In this document: in pieces, positions 9,449 to 21,388 of the stretch | Layout: the number at the start of each line of letters is the position of its first letter | Numbering within the stretch: position 1 is the first letter of the stretch | DNA from: Nemophila menziesii | Taxonomy: Eukaryota > Streptophyta > Magnoliopsida > Boraginales > Hydrophyllaceae | Direction of reading: 5' to 3' | Assembly (NCBI GenBank): GCA_029959085.1 | Contig: JARWIR010000016.1 | Location: 11,267,441 to 11,331,440, forward strand | Length of the DNA stretch: 64,000 nt | Made by a program: the position numbers and the translations under genes | The notes under the pieces: model-generated | What the model saw: the letters and a program-made list of their open reading frames with translations, nothing else | Told to the model about the DNA's origin: nothing | The model's database searches: none

Positions 9449-11175
9449 TATACTTCAATACTTTCTGTCCCACTACGAAGTTCTTTTCACGAATACAATT
9501 ATCATGCCACCTCTTAGTTTTTTCTTTGTAAAGTTTATCATTTTCATAAGCATGTAATCGGAATTTATCAAGTTCATTAAGTTTCATCATTCGATTCTGA
9601 CCGGCTAAATTAGGATCTAAGTTTAACTGCGCAATAGCCCAATATGCATCCATTTCAAGCTCAAGAGGTAAGTGACAAGCCTTACCATATACCATTCGAT
9701 ACGGGGATGCACCAACTGGAGTTTTGAACGCAGTACGATAAGCCCACAATGCATCGTCTAACTTTATTGACCAATCTTTTCTTGTAGGACCAACAGTCTT
9801 TTCTAAAATAGATTTTACCTCACGAATCGAGACTTCAGCTTGACCATTGGCTTGTCGATGATAAGCGGTAGATACACGATCTCTCACTCCATACTTCTCT
9901 AAATCTATCTTCAAGTATTTATTCACGAAATGAGAACCTCCATCGCTAATAATTACTCTCGGTGTACCATGTCTAGTGAAGATGTGTGATTTCAGAAACT
10001 TAATTCCTACTCGCGAATTGTTAGTTGGTAGAGAAATGGCCTCTACCCATTTAGACACGTAATCAACAGCTAATAAGATGTAAAGGTTTCCATTAGAAGG
10101 AACAAACGGACCCATAAAATCTATAACCCATACATCGAATATCTCTACTTCAAGAACATTATTACGTGTCATCTCACCCCTCTTGGATATATTTCCCGTA
10201 AATTGACATATTTTACATCTCTTAACATATTCATGGCAATCTTTCATTATTGAAGGCCAGTAAAAACCTGATTGTAATACCTTAGCAGCAGTTCGATCTC
10301 CTTTGAAATGTCCTCCATAAGGTGAGTCATAACAACCCGCTATAATCGCTTCAGTTTCTTCCTTTAGTATGCATCTTCTCACCATTTGATCAACACATAC
10401 TTTGTAGAGGAAAGGACCCTCCCAAAATAATTGTCTAGCACGGTGAGCTAATCTTTTTCTTTCTTGATAAGTTGAACCTTCGGGAAATGAACTACTTACA
10501 ATTAATTTTGCAATATCAGCATACCAAGGAATATTTTCTAGGTGAATCGCGAATAAGCTCTCATCAGGAAATTCTTCTCTAACTACTTCAGGTCCACCAT
10601 TTGATTCTGATCCTTCAAGACGAGATAGATGATCTGCAACTTGATTCTCACAACCCTTTCGATCCTTAATCTCTAAATCAAACTCTTGTAGCAATAACAC
10701 CCATCTTATTAACCGTGGTTTAGCATCTTTCTTCTCCATAAGATATCTAATAGCAGAATGATTTGTATAAACAACAACTTTCGCTCCAAGGAGATAGGAA
10801 CGAAACTTATTGAATGAATCAAAAACATCTAGCAAATCTTTTTCTGTAACAGTATAATTAATTTGAGCACCATTGAAAGTCTTGCTTGCATAATAGATCG
10901 AATGCAATATCTTATCTTTTATCTGGCCTAAAACAACTTCCATAGCTTAAATCACTAGCATCACACATAACTTCGAACGGGATATTCCAATCAGGTGGTA
11001 ATACAATAGGAGCGGTAATGAGTTTTTCTTTGATTGCTTGGAAGGCCACTATGCAAGCTTCATTGAAAAGGAATTTGGTGTCCTTCTCAAGTAAGTTACA
11101 TAGTGGTTTAGCAATCTTAGAAAAATCTTTAATGAATCTCCTATAAAAACTAGCATGGCCAAGAAAACTTCTCAC
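9449..11175 (-). pseudogene. RNase H and integrase of element A
   Basis: Two overlapping frames (11175-10912 and 10943-9449) hold the end of the reverse transcriptase thumb, RNase H (through [10 protein letters not shown] at residues 102-111 of the second frame) and most of integrase. In integrase, the Zn-binding region has GGHFKGDR (His at residue 212) and CKIC (243-246). The usual first His before it is Tyr ([10 protein letters not shown]). The catalytic triad is visible: D275 in VIDFMGPF, D334 in IISDGGSHF and E370 in NGQAEVS. The C-terminal domain is cut off by the Sirevirus, so the frame ends in a few residues from its LTR; the rest lies at 2430-2668. A frameshift separates the two frames. 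The gene is dead. Confidence 0.88.
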
Positions 11176-12040
11176 CCCTTTTACAGATGCAGGAGGGGGA
11201 AGAGTTTTTATTACCTCTATCTTTGCGCGATCAACCTCTAAACCAGCACTCTAAACCTTGTGACCCAATACTATACCTTCTCGAACTATAAAATGACACT
11301 TCTCCCACCAAATCACTTTCCTTGCATCTAATCAAAACTTTCTCTAAATTCTGTAAACACTTATCGAAGTCATCACCTAATACAGAGAAATCGTCCATAA
11401 ATACCTCAAGGAAGTCATCGATCATATCCCAGAAGATTGCCATCATACATCTTTGAAACGTAGCAGGTGCGTTACATATCCCAAATGGCATTCTGTGATA
11501 TGCAAACGTACCAAAGGGACATGTAAAGGTTGTCCTATGTTGATCCTCTGGAGCCACATAAATTTGATTTTATCCGGAATATCCATCTAAAAGCAGTAAT
11601 ACTCTCTACCATCTAACTTGTCTAACATTTGATCTATGAAGGGAAGAGGGAAGTGATATTTTCCAGTGGCCTTGTTCAATTTGCGGTAATCCATACATAC
11701 TCTCCAACCAACAACAGTTCTTGAAGGAATAGCTTCGTTTTGAGCGTTAAGAACTATAGTGATTCCTCCTTTCTTTTGCACACACTGAACTGGACTCACC
11801 CATTCACTACTCGAAATGGGATAGATAATCCTTGCGTCCAATAGCTTAATAACTTCCTTCTTTACAACTTCCTTCATGGCTGACATTAATCTCCTTTGAC
11901 CTTTGACTGAGCGTGCGTTATTATCTTCAAGAATAATTTTGTGTTGACAATAGGATGGACTAATGCCTTTGATGTCGGCAATAGTCCACCCTATCGCCTC
12001 TTTGTTAGCTCTTAACACACGCAACAATTTATCTTCTTGA
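11176..12040 (-). pseudogene. Reverse transcriptase of element A
   Basis: The first part lies at the end of the frame 12726-11587: SSSEWVSPVQCV, VCMDYRKLNKATG and FPLPFIDQMLDKL, the fingers and palm of a gypsy reverse transcriptase. After a break it continues at 11557-11231 with FAYHRMPFGICNAPATFQ and EVFMDDFSVLG, where FMDD is the catalytic YXDD box. A further break precedes the RNase H frame at 11175. The motifs and their order are those of Athila pol. The catalytic residues are kept, but at least two frame breaks inactivate it. Confidence 0.88.
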
Positions 12041-12384
12041 GGACCTGTTAAATTTGTTGAAACAATAACAGGTAGAGTTTCATTAGTACCTAAATATGCA
12101 TACCTCAAGTGTGATGGCAAAGGCTTTTCTTCCAATTGTGGAGGAGATTCGATTGAAGGTTTCTTTTTAGTTACAATCTCCCCCGGTTCTCTCACAGGTT
12201 CATAGGCTAGACGCCTATACTTTGGATTCTCAGAGTTAAGAGCTGCCACTGTTTCGGCAAGCTCTTCCATCAATTCAGGTAGACCAAGTGTCAAAGCTGC
12301 CTGCAAAACATCATCATAAGTAAATTCATTATATACCTCTTGCGTGGCATGCTCAATTACATCCATTTGGAAACAATCCTCTTG

Positions 12385-12810
12385 AGAATCTGGAAACTTC
12401 ATAGCTCGGAACACGTTGAACTTCACTTCCTCGTCTTGGATTTGCATCGTTAATTCTCCGTTTTCTACATCAATTAAAGTACGCCCTGTGGCTAGGAATG
12501 GTCTTCCCAAAATAATGGGGACATTCCTATCCGCATCGTATTCAAGAATAACAAAATCAACGGGAAATATTAAAGTACCTGCCTTGACGAGGACATATTC
12601 TATTCGACCCTCAGGATGTGCAAGGGATCGATCCGCCATTTGCAAGACCATAGAAGCGGGTCTTTCTATTCCAATTTTCGATTTGTCAAAGATTGATTTG
12701 CGCATAAGATTAATGCTTGCACCCAAATCACATAGTGCTTTTCCTTTCCATTCTTCTCCAATCGATATAGGAATTGTGAAACTCCCCGAATCAAGTAACT
12801 TCGGAGGTAG
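12385..12810 (-). pseudogene. Aspartic protease of element A
   Basis: The minus strand reads ALCDLGASINLM (about 12705-12740), with the catalytic Asp in DLGAS, then VILEYDADRNVP and ILGRPFLATG (12487-12513), the flap-distal motif of retroviral-type proteases. Upstream, SKLPPKLLDSGSF (about 12775-12815) belongs to the same region but is interrupted near 12825. It follows gag and precedes reverse transcriptase in the same frame, consistent with a gag-pol polyprotein. The same protease is kept in B and C, where it is followed by a different partner. Confidence 0.82.
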
Positions 12811-13134
12811 CTTACTTTGACAAATATCTTAACATTCTTCTGGTAAACCAATCAATTCATTATCGCAACATGGCCTTTTGTTGGTGAGAGCTCTTTTCAA
12901 AAATTTCGTATACTTGGGTATATCTCTGATAGCATTTAACAACAGAATATTAATGCTAAGACCTCTCACTCTATTAAAGAACTTTTGATATTAAGCCATA
13001 TCACCTTTCTTTTGAACTCAAGACGGAAATGGTGGAGGAGGACGATTTATTACAACATCATCTTTCTTTTTCGGAATTTCAACAGGCTTCTCTACTTCCT
13101 CTACTTCATCATCTTTATTTTTGTCCACCACATC

Positions 13135-14802
13135 CTATTTTTTTCTAGTAACTTCTTTCTCTTTCATCACAGGAAAAGGAGGTGGAGGAAGATTCTTACC
13201 ACTTCTGAGAGTCACAGCATTGCAATCTTCTTTATGTTGCGGATTTTCGGTGTCACTAGGGAGTTGCCCTTGTGGACGCTGATTCAATTGTTTTGAAATT
13301 TGTGCAACTTGATTCTCTAACATCTGAATGTGTGCTTTAGAAGCTTGTTTCCTTTGGATTGACTGTGCATGAAGTGAGATCAAATCTTCTACGGTTTTCT
13401 AAAGGTTCTTTGCACCTTCTTGTGGTTGAGAAGGTAAGGCTTTCTGGTTCATGGTATCATTATAATTGTCTTGAGGAGGTTGTCTCTGAACATAATTTCC
13501 TTGGTGTTGTCCCCTTGATATTTATTCAGAGGTCTTGGAATATAATTGTTACCTTGGGGACGCGGCTGATATGCGTATGTCGGATTTGCTGCCCCATTAG
13601 GATTTGAATACTGAAACCCAGGATGGTTTCTGTTAGGTTGATACCCTTGACCACTCGAATTGTAATTCTCTATGTTGGAAACAAACATCATGGACTCTTG
13701 ATCATTCTGACAATTCTCCCATTCATGATCATTCACACCACAATACGAGCATCCATAAACTTCTTGCGTAGCATTCACTTCAACCTTTTTACTCGAAAAA
13801 CCTTCTTTCACGGCTTACGTGAGTTGTTTTAATTGTTGTTCCAAGGTGGTTTGTATTTTTTTCTCTAAGGAGGTGAACTTTTCTTCGATATTAACGTTAT
13901 TGACTCCCCCTTTAACAGGTGTTCTCACATTATTCCACCCTACTTCATTAGTTACCGTTCTATCCAAGATAATATTCGCGTGAACGGGTAGAACCTGCAA
14001 AAATCCACCACCACATAGTAAATCTAAATCTTTTCTCGACTTCCCATCAAGACCTTTGTAAAAGATTTTCATTTGTTGTTGTTCTAAAAGGTCATGATCA
14101 GGTACTCTTCGCAAACACTAATGTTTTCTCGACCAACTTCTACCCAAACCTTCATCGTATTCTTGTCGGAAATGTGTTAACTCGAGTTTAGCATCTAATC
14201 TCATGTTGGATGGATAATATCTGTCGAAAAATGCAGTTTGTAGTTGTTCCCAGTTTGTAATCTTTCCAGGATCTTGTGAATCACGCCAATCACTCGATCC
14301 ATCTATCACGAAAAATCTGAATGTAGCAAATACATATGCTCTTTTGTTACTCCTTGAGTGATATACGAATCGCAGATTTGCATAAATTTTTGTACATCAC
14401 GTATAGGATCTTCTCCGGGCTTTCCACGAAAATTTCTAAAATTCTGAAATTGAGCTAACATACACGAATCTGGACGGAATCTCGGAACATCAATATTGGT
14501 TGGGCCAATCTCAAGACGAGTAGCATGGAACCGTTCTTGTGCTAGACCATTAATGAACCATGGATCAGCTACTTGGGCTTGAACTGGAGGATTAGGAGGA
14601 TTAAGAGGTGGGACTAGGCCATTCTGACCATTTTGACCATTGTTATCAACCGGAAGGCCAGCCATCTCTCTAGCTAATCTCTCTTCTAACTCTTGTGCTC
14701 CTTTTCTTCTCTCCTTTTCTAGTTAGCAAGTCTGACTAATGATTCAGGATTATCAAGGATCAGAGGTAATGACTCTAGATCCTTAAATAGCTTCCTTCGC
14801 AT
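13135..14802 (-). pseudogene. Gag of element A
   Basis: The likely original start is the ATG at 14800-14802 (MRRKLFKDLE), which soon meets a stop. Homology resumes at 14665 and runs in pieces at 14665-14306, 14309-14118, 14114-13815, 13811-13449 and 13383-13135. Visible parts are the gag domain (FMQICDSYITQGVT and WEQLQTAFFDRYYPSNMRL) and a CCHC knuckle, CSYCGVNDHEWENC, near 13715-13755. After it come a coiled coil (LENQVAQISKQL) and VTLRSGK before the protease. These are the usual Athila gag landmarks. Frameshifts or stops occur between every piece, so no full gag can be made. Confidence 0.85.
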
Positions 14803-14907
14803 ATACCAAACCTAAAAACCTGAAAAAGATAAACAAACAAAGCGTAAAACTGAAAAATAAAAATGCAACTAACACTAATGGATAAACACCAGGGTCACAC
14901 GCTACCG

Positions 14908-14925
14908 TCCCCGGCAGCGGCACCA
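14908..14925 (-). other. Primer-binding site of element A, tRNA-Asp type
   Basis: On the minus strand this is TGGTGCCGCTGCCGGGGA, six bases inside the 5' LTR. It matches the site in B except for one base (TGGCGCC in B). This is the usual primer site of Athila elements. Confidence 0.85.
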
Positions 14926-14931
14926 AAAACT

Positions 14932-16502
14932 TGGTGGTCCTTTGTGTGTTCTAAAATAAAATGAAAATAAGAATAAGAGAACCACAACTGCAAGTGTACA
15001 GTTGTCCCAAGTAATATATGTGATAAAACAGATTCGTTCTCAGGGACGGATTGGTTGACTCTAATGCTTATCAGATAGTGGTTAATTGCACGTAAAAACA
15101 AGTAAATGATTTGAGAATGTTTGTTTTGGTTTTCTATAACTAAGACAATAAATTAAAATACTAAATTAATGCAAATATTAACCTAGACGCGAGAAAATAA
15201 AGTAGTTTACGCAAGGTATGAAAGGCAATACTTGAGAGACGCAAGGATTTCACCTAATTATCATTCATTTCATGTAATGTTTAAGGGACAAATTGGTAAA
15301 TATGTATTGGTCGGGATTCGGAATTCTCCTTACCCCCTTTAGGATGGACGAAGGAGCTACTCTTAGGTGCTACAAACCCCGTCAGGGTGATTATAGTCCA
15401 CCTTCAAGTGATTAAGTCTATTTAAACCCAATTGGGCATAGGATTAATTAAGCTCGTCAAACTCTATAATTTCTATCCTACAATCATTAATTGGTTCTGT
15501 ACCCAGACCCCCCGTCAAGGTTTTTCATATGCCACTTTATGAAATAGCCTAAATACTGGTTCCTATGATTGGTTAAGTATGTCAATAATAGTAAATAAAA
15601 AATACAATTTACCCAATTTGATTTCAATTATTAAAATCCCAAATCCAAACACATGAAACGAAATCAAATTGGGATTAACCCATTATGCGTTTTCAAGCAT
15701 TTATTAAATTTAGCTCATACTAATACGAAAAACTAAAAGTAAAGAAATAAATAAGTTCATCATGTTTTACAGAATAAAATAGAAGAACCTAATTACGGAG
15801 TTGAATTGGCTGAGAATTGGAGTATAGACAGTGTCCAACTCTTGCTTCTTCTCTTCCTTGCTCTAGCTTCTTCACTGGTGTTCTGACTCTTAAGCGTATG
15901 TCTAATATATGAATGGTGTGTAAAGATAAGAGTCCAAAGCCTATTCATACTATTAAATCGGATTAGGGCTTTTCTTTAAAGATTAAGTGAAAATAAGAAA
16001 AGCCCAAATCCATAATTAAGCCCAAATCCCGTAACTGCTGCACCACCTTCACTAAATCAGCACTAACTGGTCCGTTTTAACTCGGATTGACCCTATTCCA
16101 GTTGCTAAATTTCCGTAACTCAATGGGGAACAAATTCTCTTCACAAGTCAAAGGCTAAAGCCACTCTTATATGGCTCGAAATCAGCAATCTTTATCAACT
16201 TTCCAGATTTGCAGCTTGAAATTATCAATTCTTTCGGGATATTTTTTCTTGCTTTGACTTCATTACACGATCTTTGACTTTATTCTTGTATTCCTATCCT
16301 AGCTAGTATTCAAAACCTATAACTTTTCACTCAAAACAAACCATATTACGCGCAAAAGTTTAATAAATATAAAAATACTAGAATTAAAAGAGGAAAATCG
16401 ATTTATTGCATATTAACACCAAAAGTCTATCTAAATAGTCGTATAAACACAAAAAATGATGTCTCCCAAGGGCATAAAATTAGAACATTTAGGGAGACAT
16501 CA
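14932..16502 (-). repeat. 5' LTR of element A
   Basis: This 1,571-base LTR reads on the minus strand from TGATGTCTCCC (at 16502) to GGACCACCA (at 14932). It is matched across its length by the solo LTR at 53740-55305. The first 11 bases are repeated inverted about 35 bases further in. TCGAG at 16503 would be the target copy. It contains no genes. Confidence 0.9.
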
Positions 16503-17094
16503 TCGAGCTTTTATGGAGTTTTCTAGCAAATCAGAGCTTAGCGAAGAAGAACAACGAAGTTATGGAGTTTACAACTTCGTGTTCTGTTTTGCCACTAACA
16601 CAAGTTAAATCTCGAACGGCCATTGCATATCTACGAAGCTTTCGTGTCTTTGAAGGTTTCTAATATAACCACCATGGCTTCGTGATTTTGTTGTTGTGGT
16701 CAACCAAGGTGATTCAACTTTCCGCGCAAGCTGAGATCTCAGATTTCAGGTTCTATTTTTATGGAGGTTTTGTTTCGCAGGCTTGGTTGAGGTTTACTTA
16801 TGCCCGTACATATTTTAGGTTTATTGTAATTATAGTTTTTTACTAATATACCTTTGTAATAGATGTTTATTTTTAATTTTAGTTAGAATAGAATTTTTAG
16901 TTTTTAATTAATTATTGTACTTTTTTCCCGTTATAGAAATAATTTGTCTGCATTTATTTCGTTTTATTTTTTGTTAATACTCATTTATTTTAGATAATAC
17001 TTAGAGAATTCACTAAGTATATCCAGTGTTTTGTTGAAAATACTCAATAATTTGTAAAGTATACTCAGTAAAATCTTATAATCATAGACTTTCG

Positions 17095-17330
17095 TACTTA
17101 TTGATTTGTGTACTCAGTGAATCACTGAGTATGTTTTGGATGGCGGTGTCGACGGTTGTCGGAGATGAACAATGCGATACTCAGTGAATGTGTCAACGGT
17201 GGTCGGAGGTGAACTATACGATACTCAGCGAATCACTAAGTACGCTGTGAGTGGTGGTGCCGACAGTGGTCGGAGATATATATTACTAATTCTCAGTGGC
17301 TTGATACCGAGTCACTCAATGACTCATCGA
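17095..17330. repeat. Cluster of ACTCAGTGA palindromic motifs, copy 1
   Basis: The clearest motif is at 17111-17131: TACTCAGTGA, one A, then its reverse complement. Further variants, such as ACTCAGCGAATCACTAAGTA, recur through 17330, interleaved with GACGGTxGTCGGAGATGAAC-like repeats. The same cluster occurs at about 51620-51860 (there the arms are 11 bases at 51637-51659), and part of it inverted at 1-110. Confidence 0.7.
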
Positions 17331-18619
17331 CTTGTTGGTATATGATTATTACCATTTATTTTTTGTCTTTATGTGTTTTTTGCTTTATTTGAGAGTATTT
17401 TAGTAATTGGTTATTAACAAATTGGATTGTAGACTCTTCGGAGAAGAATCAACCACACCCTCCCATTAGCGATTAATTTTGTCTTCAAGACCCATGGATC
17501 AATCATACATGTACTAGTTACAAAAATATTTTTACACACGCATGAACAAAACATTTCTTAAAATTAAACGATTACATTCGAAAGAAAGATTTAATCTTTA
17601 TATGGTTTATCCCTTTAATTGGTGCAAAATATTTATATCACATATATTTGAAGTTATTATTTTTCAGTAGTAAATTAATTAAATTAATTTAGAGAGCATT
17701 TTTGTCGAGAAAATTAGATAATTTGTAAGAAAGGAACTAACATATAACACTGAGAAAATAAGCTAAACTTGTTAAATAATTGAAAACCCCACATACAAAT
17801 CTTTTCTAAACTAGAAAAATAAATAAAAGGCCCAAAGCTAAATCAACTTTGTGTTTAAAGCCCATATAGTCATATGAAAAATTAGGAAATGTAGGACAAA
17901 ACAAGGATCGTCATTTGAAACAAACTATTTTCACTAAAAAAACAAAAACCCCACTACTTTTTTTTCTTGCATATATCATGGAATAATCAAGTCATATTGT
18001 TTTAATTTTATGATAAAGTGACTTATATTATGATAAAGAGAAAAATAAATTTTTATAATTTACAACAATATAACTACAAAATATATCATAGATCGACAAG
18101 GATTTTTGGGGTCAAAGAACAATATAGCATTGACAAATTTACATTTTTGGGCAGAAAAAAATGAATAGTTTGCGAGAAGATAGACGATGGTCTTCTCATA
18201 AAAATATAGTGATATTAACATTGGTGATGAGGAAGTCTAAGTATGATAATCGACTAAGAGTTAAATGTGAGAATCAATAGAGACAATATGTATAGGTTTA
18301 TGAGTAATATAATGTTTGTAGATTTGTGATTTAATGTTAGGATAAGTGACATGGAATTTTAAGGTGAGCATATTTGTCTATTAGTGTGATAAATGCATTT
18401 ATACCTGTGTATTTATGAATTGCAATGGAATGATCTCATTATACAGGTTTGCAAGTACAATGAATGTCTAGTAGTGTGTATGTGTGCAAGCTTGTATGAT
18501 ACTAATGTTTAGGAGTAATACAAGAGTTTAATACTTATACTTTATTTTTTTCGGAAGAGTTTTATGCTTATTCATTTAATTCTACTTATGATTCCCCACC
18601 ACACCACAATTTAATAATA

Positions 18620-18865
18620 CTCTCTCTAGTCCACAAATACACTTAGTTTTTCACACATTAAGAAATATAGTAATTACATTCACCATTCAAAAATATCCCT
18701 CATAAAGTGTATTGATAAGTTAAATATGTATTGCAAATATAAATTTTAATATTTTAATAAGGGTATTATTGAAAACGTTGGAAAAAGTGTCTTGAAATCT
18801 TAAGTGGACAGTATTTTTGAAACACGACTTTTAGTAAGTCGACATAATTTGTGAAACAGAGGGAG
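18620..18865. mobile_element. Stowaway-like MITE, copy 1
   Basis: The element is about 246 bases with related ends: CTCTCTCTAGTCCACAAATA on the left, and the reverse complement CTCCCTCTGTTTCACAAATT on the right. Each is flanked by TA (18618-18619 and 18866-18867). This is the form of Tc1/mariner-derived Stowaway MITEs. It has no coding capacity. Confidence 0.75.
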
Positions 18866-19219
18866 TAATATTTATGAAGGGTCATTTTCTGTAACATCCG
18901 AGGCTAATAAGCCGGTAATTTTGTTTTACTAAACCTTCAAAGAGGTGCTCGAATATGCCCTAGGCAGGAGTGGACCTAAAGAGAGGGGGTGTGACGTCGC
19001 CCCGACCCTGTAACATAGTGGTTATTTTCCCTATATCTTTTTGGCAAAAATAACCTTAATTAAACCAGGCTTTGACTCCCTACTCCTAAGCCTAATATTT
19101 GCTCGTTTTTCGTTCTAACGGTTTACCTTCCCAGAGAAAGATCTCGGACCCACCCCTGACCCTAGATGTGACCACCCAAAATCTATCTCAAGAAATTAAA
19201 CATCATAAATCATCTTGTG

Positions 19220-20420
19220 GCTCTTCATAAAAGTTCCCCTATGAATAATGTCACCCCCATCTTAGTCATCCACTCTACACATGCATTAGCTTAGTTCCCA
19301 GCAGATATGATATATTTCAAACTTCATATTACTCCACAAGATTTCCTTGCAATACTTTAATGTCTCATCAATATAGTTACTAGAATTCTCATCGTCCTTC
19401 AGTAATGCTTGTAATTCTCGTAAATCTATCTCAATGGTCAACATCTCGTATCCCATTCAACCGCCACTTGTAGCCCAAAAAGTAATGCCTTTTTCTCAGC
19501 CTAAAACGTTGAAATACATCACAATACCATGTAAAACCTCATTAATAGTACCATATAGTTCCTCTTAAAAGCCTTTCAAATATTTTATATTTTCGGAGCA
19601 CCCATCCACATTAAGTTTGATACTAGTTATTGGTTTCTCCGATACTTTCTCACGATTCTCATCAGCCATCGCAAACTCGGCTACCTCTTTAACGACATCT
19701 TTCATTTCCATTCGAATTGAAGGCAACTCTTTTCTCTTTATCAACCACTAGCGGAGGAAAAGTTATTTCCCACTCCATAGGGAAATCACTTTACAAGCCT
19801 CGTTAATCGACGAATTTTTGGTATTGCTTGGGAGTTGAACCTGAGGTTTGATATTCAAGGCACTCGCGATTTGAGACATTTTGTTCTCAAGAATCTTTGA
19901 TGTGGTTGAGTGAGAATTCAGCGTTTCCTTGGTCTTGATATACTTTTCACTAGATGACAACATGAATTTATTCAAGTAGTTGCTAAGTCACTAGTAGTAA
20001 TTATACCTTCTTATGGATAATAAGGGAGTGCCATCTGAGCAAAATTTTCTCCGCATATGTGTCATACACGGACTATTGGGGATCTTGAGTTCCATAGATC
20101 GATCTTCTTGATACCAATTTTAAGGTCTAGATTGATAGTTTTTCCCTTGGGGTCGAGATTGATATGTAGTACCTTAACTCACGACCCCATTAGGATTAGA
20201 CCATTGATCCTGGGATGGTTTTAATTTTGTTGACCACGGCCTTGACCATCAGAATGGTGATTTCCTCAATTAGACACAAAGAACACCGACTCCGGATTAC
20301 TCGAACACGCTTCCCAAACATGATCAAACACTCCACCACATGGTAAACCTTTCGTCTCTTAAACAAGATACACCTTTGAATAATTTCTTTGATTAAAATT
20401 CAAAGACAATTTTTTTACTT
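19220..20420 (-). pseudogene. Gag C-terminal region joined to an RNase H domain, copy 1
   Basis: Reading leftwards, a degenerate CCHC-like stretch (about 20350-20270) leads to LENKMSQIASALNIKPQVQL and a SLWSGK end at 19763. These correspond to the coiled coil and RSGK end of Athila gag. Instead of protease, the next recognisable sequence is SIKLNVDGCSENI (about 19590-19630), then GLQVAVEWD and TIEIDLRELQALL (about 19400-19480). This is the pattern of the plant RVT_3-type RNase H domain. Stops and frame changes occur throughout. All parts share one strand and are present in both copies of the duplicated segment. Whether gag and RNase H once formed one product is inferred. Confidence 0.5.
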
Positions 20421-20611
20421 TGTTCTATAAAGCAGAATTTTTTTTCACTCAACAAAGTTGCAATATCTAAACGCAATGTACACTTTTCCGATACACGGAC
20501 TAGGGTTTTGATGGTTTCTAAATCATTTATTCTTGACTACTCAGTCGATGATGTGGAACACATGATTCGATTGAACCATCATGAAACATCCTCCACATAG
20601 GATATTTGTAT

Positions 20612-21388
20612 AATCTTAGAGGGGGTGAATAGGAAAATCTAATTTATGCCAAATTTAAATTGAGGACTCCTAAATAAAATATTTAGTTGAAACTATATTA
20701 CAAACTCTATTAAAGGCTATTAGATATGTTCTAGGAGTTTGTAAAATGCGAAAAATAGGTACTAAGAAAAACTAGGATAACAATACTTATAAGATGTTTA
20801 GCTCCAATTACGTCTTGCCTTGGGGTTTATCTTTACGTTTTGACTTCTCCTCATTACCTTGGAACCTTTTGTCAATCATATACCTATATACTACACATTT
20901 AACACACAATTAAGGCATAAAAGCTCTATAAGTAGTAATATGTTTAAAACAAGATGGAAAAGTACAATATGTCAAATACTGTGGGAAAATCCCTCACTTA
21001 GGCCCAATAAACTCCCAAAATAATGTCTCGTGCATAGATTTATCTATCACAAAAAGAGAGACATTTTTTGGAAACTCTTATTTCCCAGAGACATCACCGA
21101 TGTGATAGGACATATTTTACCAGTTAGAGTTTGGAGTGAATCATTAATGATATATGAGCCTGGTGAGAAGCATGCATTTTGAGGAATTAACATTTAAAGG
21201 ATGTATATTTGTGGTTGATCAGAGATGAGAGAATGTATAACAAGTATAAAGAAAACACATAATGTAATTAAGAACGAGAATGAAAAAGAGCATATAATCC
21301 TTTTAAAAAAATTGAGGGGTGAATGCCTTTTGTACATAGTCCTATTTGCTATACGTCCCTACTTATATTTATAGGGTTTCTAGACGAC
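20612..21388 (-). repeat. LTR remnant ending in the duplicated segment, copy 1
   Basis: On the minus strand the end reads CCTATTCACCCCCTCTAAG, close to the end of the Sirevirus LTRs here. The other end, near 21375-21388, reads CCCTATAAATATAAG, a TATA-like box. This fits the R and U5 part of a minus-strand LTR whose U3 part is absent in this copy. No matching primer site was found beside it, so the family is uncertain. Confidence 0.45.

Larger units (their letters stand above)
1..16502 (-). mobile_element. Athila-like Ty3/gypsy element A, partial (far LTR off window)
   Basis: Reading leftwards from 16502, the order is 5' LTR (14932-16502), primer-binding site (14908-14925), gag, protease, reverse transcriptase, RNase H, integrase, a GC-rich spacer, ORF2 (245-1432) and 3' noncoding DNA at the window edge. 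This order, the tRNA-Asp-type primer site and the extra ORF after integrase are the Athila layout. Gag and pol are broken by several stops and frameshifts, so the copy is old. A Sirevirus at 2673-9448 splits the integrase; the same five bases, TATAC, lie on both sides of it. The right edge of the element abuts the duplicated segment at 16503. The 3' LTR is not in the window. Confidence 0.88.
16503..21388 (+). repeat. Duplicated segment, copy 1
   Basis: This stretch matches 51027-57418 in the same order and orientation, if the solo LTR at 53740-55305 is left out. By eye identity is in the low-to-mid 90s per cent. Its left end is cut by the LTR of element A and its right end is at a TATA-like point of an LTR remnant, next to an ERF fragment. 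Contents are a palindromic motif region, a MITE, a gag plus RNase H remnant and part of an LTR. The stretch 17330-18600 holds nothing recognisable. Confidence 0.85.

Noticed and set aside
12416..12820. Plus-strand open frame of 134 codons
   Set aside because: It is antisense to the protease of element A and has no family resemblance of its own.
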